A program made the translations under genes and the position numbers. 28,348 nucleotides of DNA from Bacillota bacterium. GTDB lineage: Bacteria; Bacillota; Clostridia; Clostridiales; Clostridiaceae. Below, piece after piece: positions 15,907 through 22,338 of the stretch (its first letter is position 1; each line of letters begins with the position of its first letter). The notes under the pieces were generated by a model, which saw nothing but the letters and a program-made list of their open reading frames with translations, was not told where the DNA came from and made no database searches. The stretch spans positions 1-28,348 of the forward strand of contig JAEXZL010000057.1 in the NCBI GenBank assembly GCA_023451395.1. The letters run 5' to 3'.

Positions 15907-16776
15907 TTATAGGGCATTTCTTTTTTTACTATCTATGTAGGAAGCAGCACCTAAAGCAGCAATTAAACCTTCTCCTGCAGCTTTAATATATTGATAAGGT
16001 CTTCCAACACAATCTCCTGCAGCAAAACATCCAGGAATACTTGTATTCATATTTCTATCCACGAAGATATGATTATCTTCAATCCTAAGCCCCGGTACAA
16101 GCTGACCTGGAGCTATGCTATCCCTAAGAAGAAATATGCCATCAGTTTCTATAGTGTTATTTTTCATTATTAGCTTAGTAACCCTATCTTCTCCCTGAAT
16201 TTCTAGAGGTATATCCCTAACCACAGTTATAGATGGATTAAGGTTAAGTTCTTCCTTGTACATAGGAATATAATATATCTTTGAAGCAAGCTCACTAACA
16301 TAGTTTGCTTCCTCCTCAGCCTCCTTATTGTAGCCTACTATTGTAACAACCTTTCCCTTGTATAGCGGTGCATCACAGGTAGCGCAGTAGCCTACACCTT
16401 TCCCTATATATTCTTCCTCTCCTTTAAAGGGCTTTGTATATTCTATACCTGTAGCTAATATTACAGTTTTAGCTTCATAAATCTTATCCTTTACCATAAG
16501 TGCAAAGTATTCACCCATGGCATAGACATTATTTATTCTTTCATTAACTATATTAATGTCCATTGCCTTAATATGCTCTTCAAAGCTAGCTTTTAGTTCC
16601 TCACCTGTTACGTTGTTAAAGCCCAAATAATTATTTATTCTAGAAGCCTTAACCACCTTCATGCTTAAATCGGGATTTCCAAAAACTATTACACTTTTGT
16701 TTCTAATCTTTCCATTAATAGCTGCGGATAAGCCACCGGGACCACTCCCTATAATCCCTATATCAAATCTTTCCAC
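15907..16776 (-). CDS. Thioredoxin reductase-like flavoenzyme, FFTR type (ferredoxin-linked)
   Basis: A 289-residue protein with the thioredoxin-reductase fold: an FAD-binding GSGPGG (10-15), the redox disulfide CATC (131-134), and the second FAD motif AAGDC near the C-terminus. The NADPH-binding features are missing. Where NADPH enzymes have GxGxxA the sequence reads VGYNKEAEEEA (147-157), and the basic HRRxxxR-type segment is replaced by YYIPMYK. This matches the pyridine-nucleotide-independent, ferredoxin-dependent flavin thioredoxin reductases (FFTR) described in Clostridium acetobutylicum. It lies directly behind a thioredoxin gene, its expected substrate, in one operon. I infer it reduces thioredoxin with electrons from ferredoxin. 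The alternative is a related NADPH-independent flavoenzyme with another electron donor. Confidence 0.8.
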   Translation of the reverse strand: MERFDIGIIGSGPGGLSAAINGKIRNKSVIVFGNPDLSMKVVKASRINNYLGFNNVTGEELKASFEEHIKAMDINIVNERINNVYAMGEYFALMVKDKIYEAKTVILATGIEYTKPFKGEEEYIGKGVGYCATCDAPLYKGKVVTIVGYNKEAEEEANYVSELASKIYYIPMYKEELNLNPSITVVRDIPLEIQGEDRVTKLIMKNNTIETDGIFLLRDSIAPGQLVPGLRIEDNHIFVDRNMNTSIPGCFAAGDCVGRPYQYIKAAGEGLIAALGAASYIDSKKRNAL

Positions 16777-16801
16777 ATGTATCTCCCCTTATAATTACAG
16801 A

Positions 16802-17116
16802 TTATATGTGAAGTCTAATAAGCTTTTCAATCTCATGCTTTGGTCTGAAACCAACTATAGTATCTACTACTGCTCCATCTTTGAATATCATAAGTGTAGG
16901 TATGCTGGTTATTCTGTATTTGCTGCTTACTGCTGGATTATCATCCACCTCAACCTTAGCAAATTTAACCTCTTGAATTTCATTTGCTAGCTCTTCTATA
17001 ATAGGAGAAATCATCTTACATGGTCCACACCAAGTAGCCCAAAAATCAACTAATGCAACTCCCTTAAATCCCTCAATTTCTACTGAAAAATCATTATCTC
17101 CAACGTGAATTAACAT
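16802..17116 (-). CDS. trxA: Thioredoxin
   Basis: A 104-residue classical thioredoxin with the active site WCGPC at residues 29-33 and the cis-proline loop SIPT further on. The ATG at 17116 follows GGAGG by eight bases; an in-frame ATG at 17131 would put the ribosome binding site inside the coding region, so I chose the inner one. The gene is 25 bp before the FFTR-like flavoenzyme and forms an operon with it under a strong promoter (17164-17192). It would pass electrons to ribonucleotide reductase, peroxiredoxins or other disulfide or persulfide targets. A CsoR/CstR-like inverted repeat in the leader hints at thiol or metal control. Confidence 0.93.
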   Translation of the reverse strand: MLIHVGDNDFSVEIEGFKGVALVDFWATWCGPCKMISPIIEELANEIQEVKFAKVEVDDNPAVSSKYRITSIPTLMIFKDGAVVDTIVGFRPKHEIEKLIRLHI

Positions 17117-17136
17117 TTTTAAAACCTCCATCTATA

Positions 17137-17151
17137 TACCCCTATAGGGTA
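17137..17151. promoter_or_regulatory. CsoR/CstR-like operator in the trxA leader
   Basis: TACCCCTATAGGGTA is an inverted repeat with TACCC/GGGTA arms around CTATA, just downstream of the predicted trxA transcript start. G/C-tract arms of this type resemble, from memory, operators of the CsoR/CstR copper- and persulfide-sensing repressors. No such regulator gene is in the window. Confidence 0.5.
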
Positions 17152-17163
17152 ATTTATATTATG

Positions 17164-17192
17164 ATTTTATAATACATTTTAAATACTGTCAA
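17164..17192 (-). promoter_or_regulatory. Promoter of trxA and the FFTR-like gene
   Basis: TTGACA (17187-17192) and TAAAAT (17164-17169) are spaced by exactly 17 bp on the minus strand, the best -35 match I found in the window. The transcript would start near 17157. Confidence 0.75.
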
Positions 17193-17200
17193 TGAACTTC

Positions 17201-18424
17201 TCATACTATATTAAAGTTATTTCTTGCACCCTTTAGCTTATGCTCTTCAGCTTCCTCAAAAGTACCCTTTACAATCTGCTTCCCATCTCTCACATGGAAT
17301 TTTCCCTTAGCCATAACGCTTACCACTTCAAGATTATCTTTAGTAAGAAAAAGAATATCCCCATCTCTTCCTTTCTCAAGCTTTCCCTTCTGAGAGAGCT
17401 TAAAAATCCTAGCAGGGTTTTCTGTTACAGTTTTTAGGGCTGTTTCTAGTGGAATATTAAATTCTAACACAGAGGATCTAACCTCCTCTAAAAGACTTAC
17501 TACGGAGCATATTCCAAGACCAAGAAATTCATTTTTTTCATTAAACTTAGGCATGCTCCCATTTCCGTCAGAAGAAAAGGTTATGTGTTCATCCTTAACC
17601 CCAGCCATTAAAAGCCTTTTAAGCCCTTCAGAGGCCCTTACCTCACCGGGATCTAGATGATTAGGATCAAAGCTTGTAGTAAGGTCTATAAGCCCTCCTT
17701 CTCTAGCATAGCTTATAGCTTCTATAAAAAGCTCTCCCTTTCTGTTACAGTGAGTGGGCAGTACTTGAGAAGAAGGAATTTCTGTTTCCTGAAGCATTTT
17801 GAATAAAAAGCCCATCTTTCTATCTCCTGACCCCATATGAACATTTACCACGCCAGATTTACCAGAAAGCATTCCTCCAACCCTTGAAAGGGCAATGGTA
17901 TTAACAAACTGATCGTAGGTAGGTTGGGCAGAGCGATTATCTGATATAGCTATCTCACCTACACCAATAACCTTATCTATCATCATAATATCAGACTTAG
18001 GACTGCCAGTAAGAGTCTTTATGGGAATTTCATACCCACCGGTATATATGAAGGTGCTTATTCCCTCAGCTTCTAGTCCGCAGGCTTTAGCATAAAGGCT
18101 ATTGATATTTCTGCACACATCATCTGTTCCTAGGCATCCTATAACAGTAGTAATACCAGCGGAGGTTATTTGAGAAATTTTTATTTCTGGTGTCCTAGTG
18201 CTAAAACCCCCTTCTCCACCTCCTCCTAAGATATGAACATGGTTATCAATAAACCCTGGAACTACAATTAGTCCATGAGCATCAATTACCTCAATGTCTA
18301 CAAAATCCTCAGGTATTTTTACATTTTCATATATTCCTTCAATTTTATCGGCGGCAACTACAATATCCCGTATTCCCATATATTCCGGAGAATAGACTTC
18401 TGGGTTTTTTATTACTTTAATCAC
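17201..18424 (-). CDS. iadA: Isoaspartyl dipeptidase
   Basis: A 407-residue binuclear metallohydrolase of the amidohydrolase superfamily that cleaves beta-aspartyl (isoaspartyl) dipeptides in the cytoplasm. All expected ligands are visible: HVH at 62-64 in PGFIDNHVHILGGGG, the bridging Glu157 in GVGEIAIS, His196 in VHMGSG, His225 in PTHCNR and Asp286 in SSDGNGS. These correspond to H68/H70/E162/H201/H230/D285 of the E. coli enzyme. The start is a GTG with AGGTGA upstream. It follows the PAP2 gene by 36 bp in the same direction, so they probably share a transcript. The product fits recycling of damaged proteins or peptide feeding in an amino-acid fermenter. Confidence 0.92.
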   Translation of the reverse strand: MIKVIKNPEVYSPEYMGIRDIVVAADKIEGIYENVKIPEDFVDIEVIDAHGLIVVPGFIDNHVHILGGGGEGGFSTRTPEIKISQITSAGITTVIGCLGTDDVCRNINSLYAKACGLEAEGISTFIYTGGYEIPIKTLTGSPKSDIMMIDKVIGVGEIAISDNRSAQPTYDQFVNTIALSRVGGMLSGKSGVVNVHMGSGDRKMGFLFKMLQETEIPSSQVLPTHCNRKGELFIEAISYAREGGLIDLTTSFDPNHLDPGEVRASEGLKRLLMAGVKDEHITFSSDGNGSMPKFNEKNEFLGLGICSVVSLLEEVRSSVLEFNIPLETALKTVTENPARIFKLSQKGKLEKGRDGDILFLTKDNLEVVSVMAKGKFHVRDGKQIVKGTFEEAEEHKLKGARNNFNIV

Positions 18425-18460
18425 TTTATCACCTAACCTTCCTAGGAACTATAGCTAAAT

Positions 18461-19030
18461 TTATTCTTGTAATTTATCATTTGGAATTTTTCTTGATATT
18501 ATTCTGTTATATAAAATCTCTGCAAGCTTATAGCTTATAAGTCCCAATATAATACCAGCTATTACATCTGTAGGATAATGAACATAGAGATATAGCCTGG
18601 AAAAGGCAATGAGCCCCGCTAATATCCAAAAGTACTTACCATAGCCTTTTATATTAGCTGATAATGCTGCAGCTGCGGCAACGGAAGCTCCAGTATGGCC
18701 AGAGGGAAAGGAATAGCTAATAGGCTTAGTAATAAGAATCTTAAGACTTGTATCGTTAATAAAAGGTCTTGCTCTTTGTATGATGTTTTTAAGAATCACT
18801 TCACCTAATAAAGTATTAATAATAATAGCAAGAAGAGCAACTAATCCTGCCTTTCTATATTTTTTTGTACAAATTAAAATAAGTGCAAGTACTATCCACC
18901 CTATACCCCCATTACCTAAAGCGGTTACAATAGGCATGAGCCAATCAAAAAAGTCATTTTGAAGATAGCTTTGTATTGCACTAAGAATGCTCCTATCTAA
19001 GCTGTTTATAGATACAAAAATCTCATGCAT
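18461..19030 (-). CDS. PAP2-family membrane phosphatase
   Basis: A 189-residue integral membrane protein with about five or six helices. The three PAP2 phosphatase motifs are present in order: KNIIQRARPF (motif 1), YSFPSGHTGAS (motif 2, with the catalytic histidine) and RLYLYVHYPTDVIAG (motif 3). Members dephosphorylate lipid phosphates such as undecaprenyl pyrophosphate (BcrC-like) or phosphatidylglycerol phosphate; which one cannot be told here. AGGAGG precedes the ATG. Its neighbour downstream is the unrelated dipeptidase gene, so the context gives no substrate clue. Confidence 0.9.
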   Translation of the reverse strand: MHEIFVSINSLDRSILSAIQSYLQNDFFDWLMPIVTALGNGGIGWIVLALILICTKKYRKAGLVALLAIIINTLLGEVILKNIIQRARPFINDTSLKILITKPISYSFPSGHTGASVAAAAALSANIKGYGKYFWILAGLIAFSRLYLYVHYPTDVIAGIILGLISYKLAEILYNRIISRKIPNDKLQE

Positions 19031-19099
19031 TTACTTCGCCTCCTAACTTAACACTATTATATTATATCATAAAAATTTTATACTAAAGGGGGTGTTAAG

Positions 19100-19134
19100 G
19101 CTCAAAAAACTCCAGCATTACCTGCTGGAGTTTT
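19100..19134 (-). terminator. Terminator of the sigma/anti-sigma operon
   Basis: AAAACTCCAGCA (19106-19117) and TGCTGGAGTTTT (19123-19134) form a perfect 12-bp stem around a 5-base loop. On the minus strand the run TTTTTT follows, seven bases after the anti-sigma stop. Confidence 0.88.
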
Positions 19135-19140
19135 GAAATA

Positions 19141-19920
19141 CTATTTGGCTTTTACATCCTTGTCTTCTAGATCAACTATCTTAAATTCCTTAAGCATATA
19201 ATAAAATCTTGCTCCATGGCCTTCTCTAGCCTCTACAAAAAGATGTTCCTTTATGATAAAGCTTCCCCCCTTTGTATTATCAAGAATATGATATTTTACC
19301 ACAGCATCCTTTGAATCTTTACCTTTAGAAGCTGTAAGAAGAATTCCTTTTAGAGGGTCACTTTCAACGGTTTTATTAAAGTCAGGAAACTCTTTTAATA
19401 TTTCCTTCTCAACTAACAAAGCCGCCTCCTCTGGGCTCTTACCAGCCTCCTGATAAATTTCCATATAGACCTCTGGGAGTTGATCCGCAGGATCATTGTA
19501 TATTGATTCAATGATATCCTTATCCCCCTGAGTCTTTAGTGTATAACGCTCTGAATCATAATACATTACATATCCCATTGAACTTTCAACTAAATCAAAG
19601 GACTTTTCGTCCTCCATACCTTCTATTTCCTGTACAACCTGCTTATTTGGAGCAAAGAATTCCTTAAATTTAGCTAAGGTTTCCTTTCCCGGCATAGTCA
19701 GGCTAAAGAATATAATGAGAGCCGCTGTTGCAGAAAGAGCACCTGCCATTGTTCCAGTAAATCTTCTTTTCCTCTTTCGCTCCTTCATAGTGCTATAACT
19801 ACTCCCTCCTTTTTCTATTTCTCTAGAAATATTCTGCCAAACCTTATCTTTATAACCTTCCATTACTTCACTGCCCTCTAACATTGCTTTTCTGATATCC
19901 TCATCAAGATTGATACTCAT
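19141..19920 (-). CDS. Putative membrane anti-sigma factor
   Basis: A 259-residue protein with a short cytoplasmic N-terminus (about 50 residues, basic at the end), one membrane helix at about residues 55-75 and a 180-residue extracytoplasmic domain ending in FYYMLKEFKIVDLEDKDV. This single-pass layout, plus a 17-base overlap with the sigma gene, is typical of anti-sigma factors. The zinc anti-sigma motif HxxxCxxC is absent, and I did not recognise a known sensor domain (it may belong to a DUF4367- or DUF4179-like group). The ATG at 19920 follows GGGGAG by five bases; upstream in-frame ATGs at 19947 and 19941 have no better site. Release of the sigma factor could involve proteolysis, but no signal is evident. 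Confidence 0.7.
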   Translation of the reverse strand: MSINLDEDIRKAMLEGSEVMEGYKDKVWQNISREIEKGGSSYSTMKERKRKRRFTGTMAGALSATAALIIFFSLTMPGKETLAKFKEFFAPNKQVVQEIEGMEDEKSFDLVESSMGYVMYYDSERYTLKTQGDKDIIESIYNDPADQLPEVYMEIYQEAGKSPEEAALLVEKEILKEFPDFNKTVESDPLKGILLTASKGKDSKDAVVKYHILDNTKGGSFIIKEHLFVEAREGHGARFYYMLKEFKIVDLEDKDVKAK

Positions 19921-20455
19921 CAAAGCTCCCCCCTTCTCCATTTTCAACTAAAAACTCCCTAAGCTTTTGTCTCCCTTTAAATAATCTTGATTTTAATGTG
20001 TTTAAATTAATGTCTAATATTTCGGCAATCTCCTTTTCCTTAAATCCTCTAAGATATTTAAGTACCATAGGAATCCTTATCTTATGATTAAGCATCCTTA
20101 TACCCTTATAAAGGAGCTCGTACCTTTCTTTATCGAAATCCTCATAATATTTTTCTTCTTCCCGATATACTGGAAAGTCCTCAAGATAAAGGGTCTTTGA
20201 ATTCTTCTTCATTATCCTATAACACTCATTAACTAAAATCCTGTAAAGGTAGGGTTTAAAAGGTCTGCTGTCATCAAAACCATCAATAGATTGATATACC
20301 TTCACAAAGGTTTCTTGAACTACATCTGCTGCCATTGACCTACTCTTAGTAATTATATAAGCAGTTCTTAAGGCATAGGATGCATACATATTATAAAGCT
20401 TTTCAAAGGAAGTACTATCCTTTTTCTTGATACCTTTAATGAGTTCTCTTTCCAC
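19904..20455 (-). CDS. ECF-type RNA polymerase sigma factor
   Basis: A 183-residue sigma-70 family protein with only regions 2 and 4. Region 2 covers about residues 17-80 (SMAADVVQETFVKVYQ in 2.2, then PFKPYLYRILVNECYR), and region 4 about residues 113-166, with the helix-turn-helix KEKEIAEILDINLNTLKSRLF. The start is GTG at 20455 behind GGAGGG. The 3' end overlaps the putative anti-sigma gene, so the pair is probably co-regulated. I looked for an ECF self-promoter (AAC ... CGTC-like) upstream and did not find a convincing one. The regulon and inducing stress are unknown; context with PAP2 and SleB-like genes would fit cell-envelope stress, but this is inference. Confidence 0.9.
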   Translation of the reverse strand: MERELIKGIKKKDSTSFEKLYNMYASYALRTAYIITKSRSMAADVVQETFVKVYQSIDGFDDSRPFKPYLYRILVNECYRIMKKNSKTLYLEDFPVYREEEKYYEDFDKERYELLYKGIRMLNHKIRIPMVLKYLRGFKEKEIAEILDINLNTLKSRLFKGRQKLREFLVENGEGGSFDEYQS

Positions 20456-20570
20456 TGCCTTTCCCTCCCTTTTTATTTCCTATTCTATATTAATTTCTAA
20501 ATAAATGCATTTATCTATATATTAATTACATAAAAAACCTTAAAAAGGTTTTCTTTATGCCCGTTTTTTC

Positions 20571-20655
20571 AAAATCTCTTTTCTCTGGTGGCTGTCACCA
20601 GAGTATTAAAATCTCTTTTCTCCGGTGCCTGTCACCATATAGGTGACAGGCACCG
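20571..20655. repeat. REP-like palindromic repeat doublet
   Basis: Two direct copies of a 30-bp unit (20571-20600 and 20608-20637, 28 of 30 bases equal) start 37 bp apart. The first forms a hairpin with CTCTGGTG (20583-20590) and CACCAGAG (20596-20603). The second carries a perfect 14-bp inverted repeat, CGGTGCCTGTCACC (20623-20636) with its complement at 20642-20655, around the loop ATATA. It is GC-rich in an A+T-rich region, and a terminator is not needed here between divergent genes. From memory it resembles repeats associated with RAYT-type (Y1) transposases. Confidence 0.7.
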
Positions 20656-20670
20656 TATTATTATAAGTAA

Positions 20671-20699
20671 TTTACTATTTATTAGTAAGCATTTATAAT
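20671..20699 (+). promoter_or_regulatory. Promoter of the HxlR/YodB-like gene
   Basis: TTTACT (20671-20676) is 17 bp from TATAAT (20694-20699), a good sigma-A match that would start transcription near 20706. Confidence 0.65.
20672..20688. promoter_or_regulatory. Operator overlapping the HxlR/YodB-like promoter
   Basis: TTACTATTTATTAGTAA is an inverted repeat with arms TTACTA and TAGTAA around TTTAT, covering the -35 and part of the spacer. The position fits autorepression. From memory, YodB and CatR of B. subtilis bind TTAC...GTAA-type repeats. Confidence 0.6.
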
Positions 20700-20752
20700 T
20701 TGATTATTTACTTTTTTTCAATAAGTGATAGAATAAAAGAGAGGTGATGCAA

Positions 20753-21064
20753 ATGAGTGAATTTCATCTGTGCCCAAGGTTCGAGAAAGCCTTTCAACTT
20801 TTAGGCAAGAAGTGGAATGGCTTAATCATCAGATCCTTAATGGAAGGTCCAAAAAGATTTTCTGACATCAGAGCATTAATCCCTGAACTAAGTGATAGAA
20901 TGCTCACAGAACGCTTCAAGGAATTGGAAGCAGAAGAGATAATTATTAGAAATGTTTATCCGGAAGTTCCTGTACGCATAGAGTACGCTCTTACTGAAAA
21001 GGGATTGGATTTTAAATATTCTATGGACGAGATACAAAAATGGGCAGAAAAATGGATAAGATAA
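20753..21064 (+). CDS. HxlR (DUF24) family regulator, YodB-like
   Basis: A 103-residue winged-helix regulator. The N-terminus LCPRFEKAFQLLGKKWNGLI closely matches the B. subtilis quinone/diamide sensor YodB, including the conserved redox-sensing cysteine near the start (Cys7 here, Cys6 in YodB). LMEGPKRFSDI and LTERFKELE cover the DNA-recognition part. YodB-type repressors sense electrophiles and disulfide stress and control detoxifying reductases. I chose the ATG at 20753, with GAGGTG six bases before it; upstream GTG and ATG codons overlap that site. A promoter with an overlapping operator lies upstream and a strong terminator follows, so it is a single-gene unit with no reductase next to it; its targets must lie elsewhere. 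Confidence 0.88.
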   Translation: MSEFHLCPRFEKAFQLLGKKWNGLIIRSLMEGPKRFSDIRALIPELSDRMLTERFKELEAEEIIIRNVYPEVPVRIEYALTEKGLDFKYSMDEIQKWAEKWIR

Positions 21065-21065
21065 C

Positions 21066-21126
21066 AAAAAGAGCTGTTGCCATAGTAGAACTAAGTTAGT
21101 TCCAAAGGCAGCTGCTCTTTTTTATC
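21066..21126 (+). terminator. Terminator after the HxlR/YodB-like gene
   Basis: AAAAAGAGC (21066-21074) pairs with GCTCTTTTT (21114-21122), continued by GTTGCC/GGCAGC with one G-U pair and a further GAACT/AGTTC hairpin inside. The T-run ends at 21123. Confidence 0.85.
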
Positions 21127-21234
21127 TTTAACTATTTACTATAATTTAACTATTTATCACAATTTAACTATTTATAATAATTTAACCACTTATCATCCGC
21201 TAACTTTTAATCACCCTTTAACTTTTTATCACTT
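21127..21234. repeat. Six 18-bp tandem repeats reaching into the EamA gene
   Basis: Six head-to-tail 18-bp units begin at 21127, 21145, 21163, 21181, 21199 and 21217. The consensus is about TTTAACTATTTATCACAA, best kept in the first four. The last one and a half units lie inside the 3' end of the EamA gene, where the unit translates as DKKLKG; because 18 is a multiple of three, the other units share this frame but hold stops. Confidence 0.8.
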
Positions 21235-22163
21235 ATTGGGCCCCTACCATCCTTTACGCCTTTACCGCCCTTCAATTTAGGAATTTTTATTTGCCTTTTT
21301 ATTAGAAGTACATATACAGAGCCAATAATAAGCAAACTTCCCAATAAGGTGTTGAAGGTAATTACTTCTTTAAATATTATGGCACTTAACACAATGCTAG
21401 TAATTGGCTCAAGAGTGCTTAAAATAGCCGCGTTAGAGGAGCCTATAATAAGTATTGCCTTAGCAAAAATACTTAATGGTATTATAGTGCATACTATTGC
21501 TAGAGCAAAAATTGAAATGAAACCATAAAGCTTAAAATCAAGGGCTAGACTCTTTGTTGCAATACCAAAAATAAATGTACCTATAACTGCAAAAATTAAT
21601 ATATAGAAAATTAGTACCAAGGTATCAATCTTTCTTATCTCACTGTAATCAATACCTATTATATAAAAGGAATATACAAGTCCCGATAAAAGTGCATAGA
21701 TAACTCCTACTATATTTATATTAATATTTCCTAGTCCAACTAAGGCCCCTACTCCTAATAAGCATAAAGCTAGAGATATAAGCTTATTAGGAGTTAGACC
21801 TTCCTTGAAAAACATTATTGAAAAGAGTGTTACAATAGCAGGGTATACAAAATGTATGGCAGTGGCTAGCCCTACAGATATATATTGGTAAGAAATGAAA
21901 AGTGTAAGACTCGTTCCCGCATAGCCGATAAGTCCTAAAAATGCAAAACGGGGTATAAGTTTCTTATCTACAGTTAGCTTTTTATTTTTTATCATAAAAT
22001 AGAAGGTTAAAATTATTACTGAAAAAAGAAATCTTAAAAAAACTACTGTTATTGAACTTGCTCCAGCATTATAGGCAAACTTCACAAATATTGGTATAAG
22101 TCCAAAGGCAATAGCAGAAAAAACTGCATAAATTATTCCTTGAAGCTTGTTTTTTTTATCCAT
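21207..22163 (-). CDS. EamA/DMT-superfamily transporter
   Basis: A 318-residue membrane protein with ten predicted helices in two halves (two EamA domains, about residues 5-140 and 150-285), the usual layout of drug/metabolite transporters such as RhaT or YdcZ-like exporters. Residues GLIPIFVKFAYNAGASSITVVFLRF near the first helices are typical. The C-terminal tail after the last helix is hydrophilic and lysine/glycine rich (GKGVKDGRGPISDKKLKGD) and is encoded partly by the tandem repeat. The ATG at 22163 follows AAGGAG; an in-frame GTG at 22190 lacks a site. The substrate is unknown. Upstream are the short divergent region to the lactonase gene and no clear promoter. Confidence 0.85.
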   Translation of the reverse strand: MDKKNKLQGIIYAVFSAIAFGLIPIFVKFAYNAGASSITVVFLRFLFSVIILTFYFMIKNKKLTVDKKLIPRFAFLGLIGYAGTSLTLFISYQYISVGLATAIHFVYPAIVTLFSIMFFKEGLTPNKLISLALCLLGVGALVGLGNININIVGVIYALLSGLVYSFYIIGIDYSEIRKIDTLVLIFYILIFAVIGTFIFGIATKSLALDFKLYGFISIFALAIVCTIIPLSIFAKAILIIGSSNAAILSTLEPITSIVLSAIIFKEVITFNTLLGSLLIIGSVYVLLIKRQIKIPKLKGGKGVKDGRGPISDKKLKGD

Positions 22164-22338
22164 TTTTTTCTCCTTATTATTAATTAACACTCATTATATT
22201 TTTAAGATTATATACTTAAATTTTTCTCTTAAGAAAACAGCTTATTAATATTATTTAAACATTTTAATTAAAAAATACATTTAACACCATATAGGTTATA
22301 ATTTATTTATATCAAAGCAAATCAACAGGAGGTTTCTT

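Larger units (their letters stand above)
20456..20752. other. Divergent intergenic region, sigma factor / HxlR regulator
   Basis: Nearly 300 bases without a gene. Reading rightwards it holds a small A/T-rich hairpin (AAAACCTT 20534-20541, AAGGTTTT 20545-20552) that on the minus strand would lie in the sigma leader, the GC-rich repeat doublet at 20571-20655, and the promoter/operator of the HxlR regulator at 20671-20699. Confidence 0.7.

Noticed and set aside
20534..20552. A/T-rich hairpin as a terminator upstream of the sigma gene
   Set aside because: It has only two G-C pairs, and no minus-strand gene ends before it; it could be a chance palindrome.
20623..20655. The 14-bp hairpin read as a transcription terminator
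   Set aside because: Both flanking genes point away from it and no proper U-tract follows on either strand, so a repeat element is the better reading.
21127..21234. The 18-bp array read as a CRISPR array
   Set aside because: Units are directly adjacent with no spacers, too short and too degenerate, and no cas gene is present.
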